Positions 1 to 6,946 of a stretch of DNA of 7,205 nt are shown in pieces. Below the pieces are notes generated by a model. The model saw only the letters and a program-made list of their open reading frames with translations. It had not been told where the DNA came from and ran no database searches. Position 1 is the first letter of the stretch. Each line of letters opens with the position of its first letter. Where the stretch lies: the NCBI GenBank assembly GCA_018065765.1, contig JAGHSR010000044.1, positions 1 through 7,205 on the forward strand, in the 5' to 3' direction. The stretch is from Candidatus Colicola coprequi (GTDB lineage: Bacteria; Bacteroidota; Bacteroidia; Bacteroidales; Paludibacteraceae). Both the position numbers and the translations under genes were made by a program.

Positions 1-1695
1 CCTTACAACTCTCACCTGCTGTTCCGCTTCAAAGACGAGAACCGTCACTTCGACGAGATGACACGTTGGACCGAACTTCCAAAGGACGGCTTCGGAACCA
101 TCGAAGGTGTGAAGAACTACCAATTCACCAACGTTCACTATGCAGTTGAGAAAGATGAATCCAGCACCGAGCTCTACATCTGGACTGCAGAATATGGTTT
201 GGCTAAATACACCATCACTGCCGATAAAGTGAAATCCACAGTCATTTCCGAGATTAATGTGCACGACACCAAGACCGTAGGAAATGCTCTTTACAGCGAC
301 GATTTGCGTGTGACAGTGTATGAAAACGCTCACATGGATGTGATGGCTGACAGCACTATCCGTGTCAAAGACTTTGTACAATACCAGAACCTTGTTCCCA
401 ATATCGGTACTCGTTGGAACGGTGAAAACTACGTATCTACCATCGATTATCGCAACGCTTCTACCGTGATGGCACAAACGGCTATGACCGCACAAAACAG
501 TACGGAATATCTGAAGGTAAAAACAGGACGTTGGAACTTTATCTCCTTCCCGTTTGATGTCAATGTATCAGACATCGTGGCAGAAAACGGCGTGCTGTGG
601 GTAATTCGTAAGTACTCCGGTGACGACCGTGCCAAACTAACCGGTAATACTTGGCAGGACATGTCCGCAGGCAGCATGCTCAAAGCCGGCGAAGGATATA
701 TCCTCCACTGCACGGACAACATCTACGGCAGGAATCAGGTAACATTCACCATCCCGGCTGCTAATACCGACCATCACAATGGTATTTTTGCCACAAACGA
801 TGTAACTCGCACCCTGAACGAATATCCGTCCGAGTATGCTCACAACCGTTCATGGAACTTGATTGGCAACCCTTATTCCACATTCTATGAATCTCGTTTC
901 ATGGACTTTGCTGCGCCTATCACCGTTTGGGAGGGCAATGGCTATGCCGCTTATTCGCTGTTAGATGACGATTACCTATTCCACCCCAACGAGGCATTCT
1001 TTGTTCAGTGTCCGCAAGGTAACCCGATAGTACGATTTGACGCTGCCGGACGTACCAAAGATTATGTTGCCTACGAGGCGCATAATTACTATGCACCGCG
1101 TCGTTCCATGAATATAAATCGTCGTCTGTACAACTTCACATTGAGCGATGGTACCTATTCCGACCGAACCCGTCTGGTACTGAATGACGAGGCTACCCTT
1201 GCCTACGAACTGGAGCGTGATGCATCCAAGTTTATGAGCCACAACAGTGCTGTACCACAATTATTCTCTATTGAGAAAGGTGTGCGCTATGCTATCAACG
1301 AGCGTCCTGAAGAAGATAAAATGGCTTGGCTGGGTGTTTACTTGGCTCACGATGGAACTTACACCCTATCATTGGTTGATCCTACCAACAAAGATGTGTT
1401 AGTCACCGATTTGTACACCGGTGTAACGACCAACATTGCACGCACACCTTATATATTTAGTGGCGATGCCGGCACATATGATTATCGTTTCCAAGTCACC
1501 TGGTCGAGTAGTTCTTCCACCACAACGGATTTACAGTCTGTCATTCGTCGTGACGAACCGGTGGAGATATACTCTATGCAAGGGCAAAAGATGGCACAAG
1601 GATTGATTGCCAACCTCCTGCGCACTATACCTGCCGGTGTTTATTTGATTAAGCAAGGTGATACGGTACAAAAACTAACCATTTCCGGTAAATAA
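1..1695 (+). CDS. T9SS-type secreted/surface protein, C-terminal part (5' end outside window)
   Basis: The frame is open from base 1 to the TAA at 1693-1695, giving 564 visible residues. The ATG at 58 is internal, because in-frame coding text (PYNSHLLFRFKDENRHFDE) precedes it, so the true start and any signal peptide lie upstream. Visible residues 20-150 are beta-rich and unassigned. Two similar segments follow: one with RWNFISFPFDV then LKAGEGYIL (about 175-240), and one with RSWNLIGNPYSTFYE then EAFFVQCPQG (about 280-340). Residues 370-500 carry the D-RTRLVLND ... YAINERP pattern common just before T9SS sorting domains. A Ser/Thr linker (WSSSSSTTTD) leads into the sorting domain. From family knowledge, such proteins are exported by Sec and then T9SS and are anchored or released at the surface. 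I see no catalytic motif, and the role (adhesion or binding) is unknown. The next gene starts 21 bases downstream on the same strand. Confidence 0.88.
   Translation, partial: PYNSHLLFRFKDENRHFDEMTRWTELPKDGFGTIEGVKNYQFTNVHYAVEKDESSTELYIWTAEYGLAKYTITADKVKSTVISEINVHDTKTVGNALYSDDLRVTVYENAHMDVMADSTIRVKDFVQYQNLVPNIGTRWNGENYVSTIDYRNASTVMAQTAMTAQNSTEYLKVKTGRWNFISFPFDVNVSDIVAENGVLWVIRKYSGDDRAKLTGNTWQDMSAGSMLKAGEGYILHCTDNIYGRNQVTFTIPAANTDHHNGIFATNDVTRTLNEYPSEYAHNRSWNLIGNPYSTFYESRFMDFAAPITVWEGNGYAAYSLLDDDYLFHPNEAFFVQCPQGNPIVRFDAAGRTKDYVAYEAHNYYAPRRSMNINRRLYNFTLSDGTYSDRTRLVLNDEATLAYELERDASKFMSHNSAVPQLFSIEKGVRYAINERPEEDKMAWLGVYLAHDGTYTLSLVDPTNKDVLVTDLYTGVTTNIARTPYIFSGDAGTYDYRFQVTWSSSSSTTTDLQSVIRRDEPVEIYSMQGQKMAQGLIANLLRTIPAGVYLIKQGDTVQKLTISGK
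1555..1692 (+). other. T9SS type A-like C-terminal sorting domain
   Basis: The last ~46 residues read EPVEIYSMQGQKM, then LLRTIPAGVYLIK, then QKLTISGK. This is the usual type A pattern: a first strand with a (Y/S)xxxG(Q/R) turn, a central 'l-aGvYlik' strand, and a final hydrophobic strand followed by a basic end. In Bacteroidetes this domain directs outer-membrane translocation by T9SS and is normally cleaved. No T9SS component genes are in the window, so the sorting role is inferred from the domain alone. Confidence 0.8.
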
Positions 1696-1716
1696 TCCTT
1701 CAAAACCTACGTAAGT

Positions 1717-4700
1717 ATGAAAAAGGCTTTTTATTTATATTGGATTTTCGCTCTACTGTCCTCGCCTCTTTGGGCGATGGACAGTGGGGATAACTATAAT
1801 CCAACCAATCCAGAAGATCCGGATATATACTATTCCTTTAGCATCCAGACGCCTTCTGCCATGGAGGGAACGGTTTACCCAACCCAACCGCAAGCCTTGG
1901 CTGAGCAGGCTACAATTTGGTGTTCCGCATCGCCTAAATTAGGATATGCGTTTGTCAATTGGACAGTGGATGATTCGATTGTCTCCACACAGTCCTCTTT
2001 TGAATTTGTCATGTTGCCCCGACCGGTTGTCCTGGTAGCCCATTTCAATTATGTCGGGTATGACCCCACCAATCCGGAAGACCCGTTTGCCCAAGGTTAT
2101 GAACATAACGTGTCTGTTTCTGTGTCTCCTGCCAATGCAGGAACAACAACTTTTCAGCACTTTAAGTTGACCGAAGGTCTATCCAGAACAATTGTTGCAT
2201 ATGCCAATACCAATTTCCGCTTTGCTGCTTGGAAACAAAACGGATCTATCGTATCTACTGCTCCGCAGTTGACAATTACAATGGGCGAAGAAGATTTATC
2301 ATACGAAGCCGTCTTCGTTTATGACCCTGCCAATCCTGCCAATCCGGGTGGGAACTTATTCAATCCTGCAACAGGCGAATTGATTATGGATGACTTTATA
2401 CCCGGGAAACTCGACCAGGCCATTACCGATATGTTGGGCAGAACATCCACACCTAAACATCGCAGAATCAACAAACTGTCTCCCTACGATGCCGTTAAAA
2501 GTATTCGCGTCCTTGGACAGGTTACAAATAGTGATTTAGCTATTTGTGCACTACTGCCTGCTTGTCAAGTGGTTGATTTCAGTCAAACCGTCGGAGCTAC
2601 TGATGTCATGTACAAATGTTTTTCTTCCGACCAATTAACAAAAGTATTGCTCCCTGCTTCCATTACGCATATCAGCAATGCTGCTTTTGACAACTGCCCG
2701 ATGTTGGAAGAAATCATTTTCTATTCCGAAACACCTCCTACCGCTGATAATGGTGCGTTCGCCAAACTGCCGCAAGACGTTGTTATTCATGTTCCATCAA
2801 CCGCCATCGCACGCTATCAACAGCAACCAAATTGGAACCAACTTCCCTTAATACCGCTCAGCGAAGAGGTTTCTACATTCACTGTTCAACTGCCCGCAGA
2901 TGCCACGGATGGTCGATATGCCAATATGGAGATTGAAATCACCAATCTAACCAACGGACAGGTGATGACCTACCTCATTACAGATAAAACGACCTACACT
3001 TTCCCTAACCAACTACAGAAGATGAACTATGTTATCCGCGTGAAAGATGCTAATGGTAACGTGTTAGGAGCATTACCTTCTATTTTCTTGGGAGATATTC
3101 CGCTAGTATTGCGTTTCGTTTCGCTGCTACAACCATCATCCGTACGGCTGCAATTAGTAGATGACTCAAACAACGACCTCACCCAACAAGCGATTATCAA
3201 ATGGTTTGATGCCAACGGACAATTCCTGATGCAGGGTGACAAACTGCCCTATATATTGGAAAATATGGTCATTCGCTATTCCGTACAGTTGGATGAGTCT
3301 ATCTCTTCGCAATGGCTAACGCCAGAAGATAGTTCCTTTACAGTGGTCGCCGGTGCACAGACGCTTATTTGCCACTTACAGCCTCAACCTAAGATGGTGG
3401 TATGCGGTAGTGTGTACGATTCACTCCAGCAGGTTCCCGTGGCTAATATGGCTATATCAATGAACCAGCAACTTACTGAACAACAGTTCGTTTCAATGGT
3501 GGCTCGCACAGATGCCGAAGGGCGCTTCTATTTTAGCACCATACGCCTTCCCGGCACCGTTTCCATTACAGACACGCGTTATCGTCCTATGCAGGTTGCA
3601 TTTGTTGAACAAGATACAGTTACCCTTCCTGCCTTTGCACTCCTGCCGCTAAATGGTACAAGTATTCATCTCAGTTGCAAATATCAATCTTGCGCTAATG
3701 GTACCAAGTCGGTTGTGCCAGAACGTTATACGAATTGGAATAATTTAGCTATTTCTGTCTTTAATATATCTACAGGCACGATTGTAAGCGATTGTGTATG
3801 GAGAGATAGTGTCCTTATTCTCACGGATGGAGTAAGTACAAATGATAGCATTTTGCTGAATATTACAGCGCGCGATAAATCGTTTGCCGACACACAAATG
3901 CGACTCAAATTGACCGATATGAAGATCCGTGCATCGGTAGTACTTGTACAGCATGGTACTTTAGCGGTAACCTATACCCAAGCAGCCAATCCGCAAATTG
4001 CCGGTATGCTCTATCGTTCCAACGGCACTTTGGTCCGTACGGCTATATTCAAAGATAAGGCTCTCACTATGACCAATGTAGAAGATGGAACGTATATCTT
4101 TGTCACAATGGCTAAAAGTCCCTTCTATAATTCAGTCAACAGTTTGACCGAACTGGCGGCTGCCGGATTGAAAGCGCGTACCGATTACCTAAGCGATATA
4201 GTGCTTGTTCAGGCAGGACAGGTCGCTCAAGTAGAGATAGATCAAGTGCCCTTCTTTGATGAATCACGGTTTTATTTTACAAGCGACGAAACCTTCATCT
4301 CCATTAATAAAACCACAACAACGCTTGCTAACTATGTAACCATTAAATCACAGGTTAAGTTTCTTTCACAATACGCAAATTCCGTCTCTAATGTTAAGTT
4401 GGTGGTTGATATTCCCTCATCGTGCCGCTTTGTACAAAACTCTTTGTTAGATGGCAATGCGTACGGACTATATGTATTGGCAGGCAATCAGTTGACGATA
4501 CCTATCACCGATACGGAACACATCATCCGTTTCTGTGTCACCCCCATAGACGGAGGCACACAGCGACTCAATGCCGCCGTTGACTTTACCATGAACGAGC
4601 AATCGTATCACCAACCTATAGGAAGCGTTTCCTTTGAAACCGAAACGATGCAAATATCGGTTCCAGAGGTGACCACTTCTGACACAATCGTTGTCAAAGG

Positions 4701-6621
4701 AGCATCGTTTGCCGGTTGCGAAGTAACCATCTATGATAATGGTGTGGTTGTCGGAAAAACTATTTCTAAGGAAAATGGTTGTTGGTCTGCACGCATCTGT
4801 CTAGATCAGCCTGCTAGTGTTGAACAGCACTCTATTTACGCTGTTGTGCTTACTCCTGATGGCATTACTATGCAATCCGAACCCAAACAGGTACATTTAG
4901 ACCAACAGGCTATCGTTGTCAATAATGTCATACTGTACCATCAGAACCCCGAGATGTATCGTACTTATCAAACACTATTCAACTTCCTGAATCCCAAACA
5001 TACACCTGCACCATACATATACTACATCTATAATCGTGACTTTAGTTTTACCATTGATTTCTCGGAAAACAACCCCGCCATCATTAAGGATGTTACACTA
5101 AATGTAAAAACAGGCGATGGAACCTGGACAGCAATCAACGCTACCTATAATCGACAAAAAGGATTGTGGTATGCAGCCGGCAAGTTTGGTAATTATTATG
5201 ACGGCAACATACCCGTCAATGTGTCAGTTGATTATACGACGGTATCTAAATACGATACTACAATAGTTACCACTCATCATCTGAATAGCAATAACACCGA
5301 CTGCAATCCAATGATTGACCCATCCGGTTACGTATACGAAGCTGTCAGTTCCAACCGATTGGCTAATGTGACTGCCACAACTTATTATAAAGAAATTACT
5401 GAAGATGCAGGTGGAAATATCATTGAAAACACAATCAAATGGGATGCCGAAAACTACGATCAGCAGAATCCGTTGCTCACTGATGAAGATGGTATGTACC
5501 GCTGGGATGTGCCCAGAGGATTGTGGCAAGTCAAATTTGAGAAGCAAGGCTATATAACTACCTACTCCGACTGGCTGCCGGTTCCTCCACCACAATTAGA
5601 AATCAATATACCAATGACCCAAACCAAGCAACCATCTGTCATCGATGTAGCCGCCACGTCATCGTCTGTACTAATCGTGTTTGATAAGTACATGCACCCT
5701 GCCACACTCACTACTGACAACATAACTTTATTACAAAACGGCCAACCGGTAAAAGGTTACATACAACTGCTTGACGAGGAATCAGCCTTCCAAGGCGCTG
5801 AGTTGTCTTATGCTAAACAAGTGCTTTTTGTACCGATTAAGCCGCTGACAGCAACCTCTATTCAACTCAATATCTCCGAATTGGTGCAAAGTTACGCCGG
5901 CATTTGCATGGAAACACCCTACACCCAATCTCTGACTCTTGAACAGCCGATTACGCAACTACGCGTACAATCTATCCTTTCTATGACAGAAGGCGAACAG
6001 GCAAAACTTATTGTTGCTGCTCAACCGGTTAATGCCGCGATTGGTAAACAGATGAACGTTTCTTTGCTATCCTCGCTCATTGCACAAGTTGATAGTAGTA
6101 CATACACATTTGATGCACAGGGACATGCTGTCATCACTATAACTGCGTTTGTTCCAGGTTCAACTACTCTTAATTTGTCCACCGAACGAAATAGCGTACA
6201 CGCTTCCACGTTCCTGCAAATCAATGCCGAGCAGGCACTGCCGACCATCATTGATGTGGAGTTCGTCACCTTAGATCAAAGTGAGTTAACATTGAAAAAA
6301 GGCGAATCAGCTATCATCAATGCATCGGTATTACCACTCAATGCTACCAATCCGTCTATCACGTGGACATCTAGCGATTCGAGCATTGTAGCAGTAACAG
6401 AAGGAGAAGTGTTTGCGTTAAATTATGGTACGGCAGTGATTACCGCACAAGCGGGGAATGTCAAACAGACCTGCGTAGTCAATGTACCACAAACCTCTGT
6501 AACCACAGACATCATAGATATGAACGAAGTTCCGAAAGTGGTCAAGTGGATACAACATGGACACTTGCGCATTACACGTTGTGGACACGTCTATGACGCG
6601 TTAGGACGCATGATTAAATAA
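1717..6621 (+). CDS. Giant multidomain surface protein (InlB-like repeats, LRR, Ig-like domains)
   Basis: This is a complete 1634-residue protein. MKKAFYLYWIFALLSSPLWA is a typical Sec signal peptide (two Lys, hydrophobic core, probable cleavage after A20) and has no lipobox Cys. Domains in order, approximate and judged by eye: two InlB-B-like repeats (40-112, 130-202) separated by NPxNPxxP linkers; a BspA-like leucine-rich segment (255-381); beta-rich linker regions (385-556); a carboxypeptidase-regulatory-like domain (558-632); unassigned beta-rich text (640-850); a DUF11/cohesin-like region (867-968); a Big-type Ig-like domain (984-1060); a second carboxypeptidase-regulatory-like domain (1198-1300); a Big_5-like domain (1305-1410); an Ig-like segment (1414-1503); Big_2 (1513-1590); and a short C-terminal tail (1605-1634). 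The start at 1717 is chosen because the signal peptide begins there; no Shine-Dalgarno is seen. The 21-base gap to the previous gene suggests co-transcription. The architecture suggests adhesion or binding at the cell surface. No catalytic motif was found and the ligand is unknown. Confidence 0.9.
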   Translation: MKKAFYLYWIFALLSSPLWAMDSGDNYNPTNPEDPDIYYSFSIQTPSAMEGTVYPTQPQALAEQATIWCSASPKLGYAFVNWTVDDSIVSTQSSFEFVMLPRPVVLVAHFNYVGYDPTNPEDPFAQGYEHNVSVSVSPANAGTTTFQHFKLTEGLSRTIVAYANTNFRFAAWKQNGSIVSTAPQLTITMGEEDLSYEAVFVYDPANPANPGGNLFNPATGELIMDDFIPGKLDQAITDMLGRTSTPKHRRINKLSPYDAVKSIRVLGQVTNSDLAICALLPACQVVDFSQTVGATDVMYKCFSSDQLTKVLLPASITHISNAAFDNCPMLEEIIFYSETPPTADNGAFAKLPQDVVIHVPSTAIARYQQQPNWNQLPLIPLSEEVSTFTVQLPADATDGRYANMEIEITNLTNGQVMTYLITDKTTYTFPNQLQKMNYVIRVKDANGNVLGALPSIFLGDIPLVLRFVSLLQPSSVRLQLVDDSNNDLTQQAIIKWFDANGQFLMQGDKLPYILENMVIRYSVQLDESISSQWLTPEDSSFTVVAGAQTLICHLQPQPKMVVCGSVYDSLQQVPVANMAISMNQQLTEQQFVSMVARTDAEGRFYFSTIRLPGTVSITDTRYRPMQVAFVEQDTVTLPAFALLPLNGTSIHLSCKYQSCANGTKSVVPERYTNWNNLAISVFNISTGTIVSDCVWRDSVLILTDGVSTNDSILLNITARDKSFADTQMRLKLTDMKIRASVVLVQHGTLAVTYTQAANPQIAGMLYRSNGTLVRTAIFKDKALTMTNVEDGTYIFVTMAKSPFYNSVNSLTELAAAGLKARTDYLSDIVLVQAGQVAQVEIDQVPFFDESRFYFTSDETFISINKTTTTLANYVTIKSQVKFLSQYANSVSNVKLVVDIPSSCRFVQNSLLDGNAYGLYVLAGNQLTIPITDTEHIIRFCVTPIDGGTQRLNAAVDFTMNEQSYHQPIGSVSFETETMQISVPEVTTSDTIVVKGASFAGCEVTIYDNGVVVGKTISKENGCWSARICLDQPASVEQHSIYAVVLTPDGITMQSEPKQVHLDQQAIVVNNVILYHQNPEMYRTYQTLFNFLNPKHTPAPYIYYIYNRDFSFTIDFSENNPAIIKDVTLNVKTGDGTWTAINATYNRQKGLWYAAGKFGNYYDGNIPVNVSVDYTTVSKYDTTIVTTHHLNSNNTDCNPMIDPSGYVYEAVSSNRLANVTATTYYKEITEDAGGNIIENTIKWDAENYDQQNPLLTDEDGMYRWDVPRGLWQVKFEKQGYITTYSDWLPVPPPQLEINIPMTQTKQPSVIDVAATSSSVLIVFDKYMHPATLTTDNITLLQNGQPVKGYIQLLDEESAFQGAELSYAKQVLFVPIKPLTATSIQLNISELVQSYAGICMETPYTQSLTLEQPITQLRVQSILSMTEGEQAKLIVAAQPVNAAIGKQMNVSLLSSLIAQVDSSTYTFDAQGHAVITITAFVPGSTTLNLSTERNSVHASTFLQINAEQALPTIIDVEFVTLDQSELTLKKGESAIINASVLPLNATNPSITWTSSDSSIVAVTEGEVFALNYGTAVITAQAGNVKQTCVVNVPQTSVTTDIIDMNEVPKVVKWIQHGHLRITRCGHVYDALGRMIK
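1798..2346 (+). repeat. Two InlB-B-like repeats with three NPxNPxxP linkers
   Basis: The linkers at residues 28-35 (NPTNPEDP), 116-123 (DPTNPEDP) and 203-210 (DPANPANP) are spaced 88 and 87 residues apart. Between them lie two diverged copies of one domain. Copy 1 has LGYAFVNWTVDDSIVSTQSSFEFVM followed by VVLVAHF in short segments; copy 2 has FRFAAWKQNGSIVSTAPQLTITM followed by SYEAVF. The order 'y-F-W-ngsivSt-p---itm---l-a-F' is characteristic of divergent InlB B-repeat (beta-grasp) domains found in bacterial surface proteins. The regular linkers suggest duplication of one linker-plus-domain unit. Confidence 0.75.
2479..2859 (+). other. BspA-like leucine-rich repeat segment
   Basis: This covers residues 255-381 of the giant protein. 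The core LTKVLLPASITHISNAAF, then CPMLEEIIFYSETPPT, then VIHVPSTAIARYQQQPNW matches the LRR_5 pattern of BspA-type proteins: 'L--v-lP-sv--I--~aF--C--L--I', ending in the cap motif 'hVP-~~~~~Y~~~~~W'. Only one clear repeat plus the capping segment is visible, with a weaker earlier unit around residues 260-295. BspA-like LRRs in Tannerella, Prevotella and Treponema bind host matrix proteins or other bacteria; a similar role here is inference. Confidence 0.75.
4264..5946 (+). other. Conserved core module: DUF11-like, Ig-like, carboxypeptidase-regulatory-like and Big_5-like domains
   Basis: This covers residues about 850-1410. Landmarks are VPFFDESRFYFT just before and at its start, VVDIPSSCRFVQNSL, the Ig-like stretch VVKGASFAGCEVTIYDNG, then DPSGYVYEAVSSNRLANVTA, LLTDEDGMYRWDVP, WLPVPPPQLEINIPM and VFDKYMHPATLTTDNITL. 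I recognise this string of motifs, especially DPSGYVYEAV...WDVP...WLPVPPPQ, from memory as recurring in very large surface proteins of Prevotella/Bacteroides and in some Firmicutes. The DPSGYVYEAV block has the form of a carboxypeptidase-regulatory-like beta-sandwich. No enzymatic residues are apparent. Confidence 0.6.
6253..6486 (+). other. Big_2 bacterial Ig-like domain
   Basis: This covers residues 1513-1590. The signature is LDQSELTLKKGES, then ASVLPLNATNPSITWTSSD, then SIVAVTEGEVFALNYGTAVIT, ending in a C-terminal beta strand. This is the classic Big_2 pattern: 'l--~~~tl-~G~~~~l~a~v~P~~a~~~~v~W~Ssd~siatV~~~G~v~a~~~G~a~It'. It is a structural or adhesive module of surface proteins. Confidence 0.85.
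6529..6618 (+). other. Short Bacteroidales C-terminal tail, possible T9SS-related signal
   Basis: The last 30 residues (1605-1634) include VVKWIQHGHLRITRCGHVYD followed by ALGRMIK. This fits the pattern 'kvl-nGql-I-r-gk-Yda-Gr-vk' seen at the end of many Prevotella and Bacteroides secreted proteins. It corresponds to only the first half of a type A sorting domain; the 'GvYiv' second half is absent. The reading frame closes at TAA 6619-6621 and no continuation of the domain is seen in other frames downstream, so this looks like a natural short end rather than a recent truncation. Confidence 0.6.
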
Positions 6622-6641
6622 CGTATATACTGCTTTTACAC

Positions 6642-6687
6642 ATTCAAATAGCTCTTACATCTGCAAAAGATTAAGAGCTATTTGAAT
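6642..6687 (+). terminator. Perfect 16-bp inverted repeat, probable transcription terminator
   Basis: Bases 6642-6657 (ATTCAAATAGCTCTTA) are exactly complementary to 6672-6687, with a 14-base loop, 21 bases after the stop codon of the giant surface protein. The position fits the end of that transcription unit. The stem is A/T-rich and is not followed by a clean U run (ATAAAAGTTATCTT), so termination efficiency is uncertain. It could act on either strand or protect the 3' end of the mRNA. Confidence 0.6.
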
Positions 6688-6729
6688 ATAAAAGTTATCT
6701 TGTAGCTAAAATCTTGGCACGCATCCCCC

Positions 6730-6769
6730 TGTCAAGTGTCGAGAGACTGTCGAGAGAGTGTCGACTACA
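6730..6769 (+). repeat. Short direct-repeat array, TGTCGAGAGA-type, 11-base period
   Basis: TGTCGAGAGAC (6737-6747) is followed immediately by TGTCGAGAGAG (6748-6758), identical at 10 of 11 positions. TGTCGA restarts at 6759, and a related TGTC stands at 6730. The 11-base step is about one helical turn, so the copies lie on nearly the same face of DNA. The array ends 27 bases before the TTTG of the rpsO promoter. It may be a protein-binding site upstream of that promoter or part of a dispersed intergenic repeat family; the sequence alone does not decide. Confidence 0.6.
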
Positions 6770-6793
6770 ATTTCAATTTTTTTCCCAAAAACA

Positions 6794-6825
6794 TTTGCAT
6801 AGTTCAAAAAATCGCTGTACCTTTG
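6794..6825 (+). promoter_or_regulatory. Bacteroidetes-type promoter of rpsO
   Basis: TTTG at 6794-6797 and TACCTTTG at 6818-6825 match the Bacteroidetes -33 (TTTG) and -7 (TAnnTTTG) elements, separated by 20 bases, which is the expected spacing for the primary sigma factor. A T-rich then A-rich stretch (about 6771-6793) directly upstream could help RNA polymerase bind, as at strong ribosomal promoters. Transcription is expected to begin roughly at 6829-6833. Confidence 0.85.
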
Positions 6826-6830
6826 CAGCC

Positions 6831-6946
6831 GATTTCGTAAACACCTGCCGCACCCGGTGGGGTTTGCGATGACGAAAATGCAACGATGTTGTCATTCAAG
6901 CATGCTGCATTGGTTGTGATTGTTTAAATAAATATTTTTATCAGTC
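6831..6946 (+). promoter_or_regulatory. Structured rpsO 5' leader, candidate S15 autoregulatory RNA
   Basis: From the inferred transcription start to the rpsO ATG there are about 115 bases. Hairpin 1 pairs 6835-6842 with 6862-6869 and 6844-6850 with 6855-6861, leaving A6843 bulged and a CACC loop: 15 pairs, three of them G-U. In its middle, U6846-G6859 sits beside C6845-G6860, a G-U/G-C step. Hairpin 2 pairs AATGCAAC (6877-6884) with 6888-6896, with U6892 bulged and a GAU loop. The last ~30 bases before the ATG are A/U-rich with no Shine-Dalgarno. S15 is known to repress its own mRNA in several phyla through unrelated leader structures that mimic its rRNA site, so an autoregulatory role is plausible. 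It is inferred from hand pairing only. Confidence 0.5.

Noticed and set aside
58..60. ATG as the start of the first gene
   Set aside because: The same frame is open and protein-like back to base 1, no ribosome binding feature or signal peptide follows this ATG, and the protein clearly lacks its N-terminal part.
447..1260. Open frames on the minus strand inside the first gene
   Set aside because: They lie wholly within a well-supported coding region, resemble no family, and have no promoter or start context; they are shadows of the plus-strand gene.
1696..1716. Possible separate promoter or terminator between the two surface-protein genes
   Set aside because: The 21-base gap holds no TAnnTTTG element and no hairpin with a U-run, and no matched TTTG/TAnnTTTG pair was seen at the end of the first gene.
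5224..5595. 123-codon minus-strand open frame inside the giant surface protein gene
   Set aside because: It overlaps the most conserved domain of the plus-strand protein and its translation has no recognisable protein features.
6622..6660. Frameshifted remainder of a longer C-terminal sorting domain after the giant protein's stop
   Set aside because: The in-frame continuation is RIYCFYTFK then a stop, and no frame shows the GVYIV-type second half of the domain.
6714..6730. TTGGCACG resembling the -24 box of a sigma-54 promoter
   Set aside because: The required GC-containing -12 box (TTGC-like) is absent at the right distance; the bases there are CATCCCCCTG.
6730..6769. CRISPR-like array
   Set aside because: The repeats are 11 bases with no spacers between them, far too short and contiguous for CRISPR.
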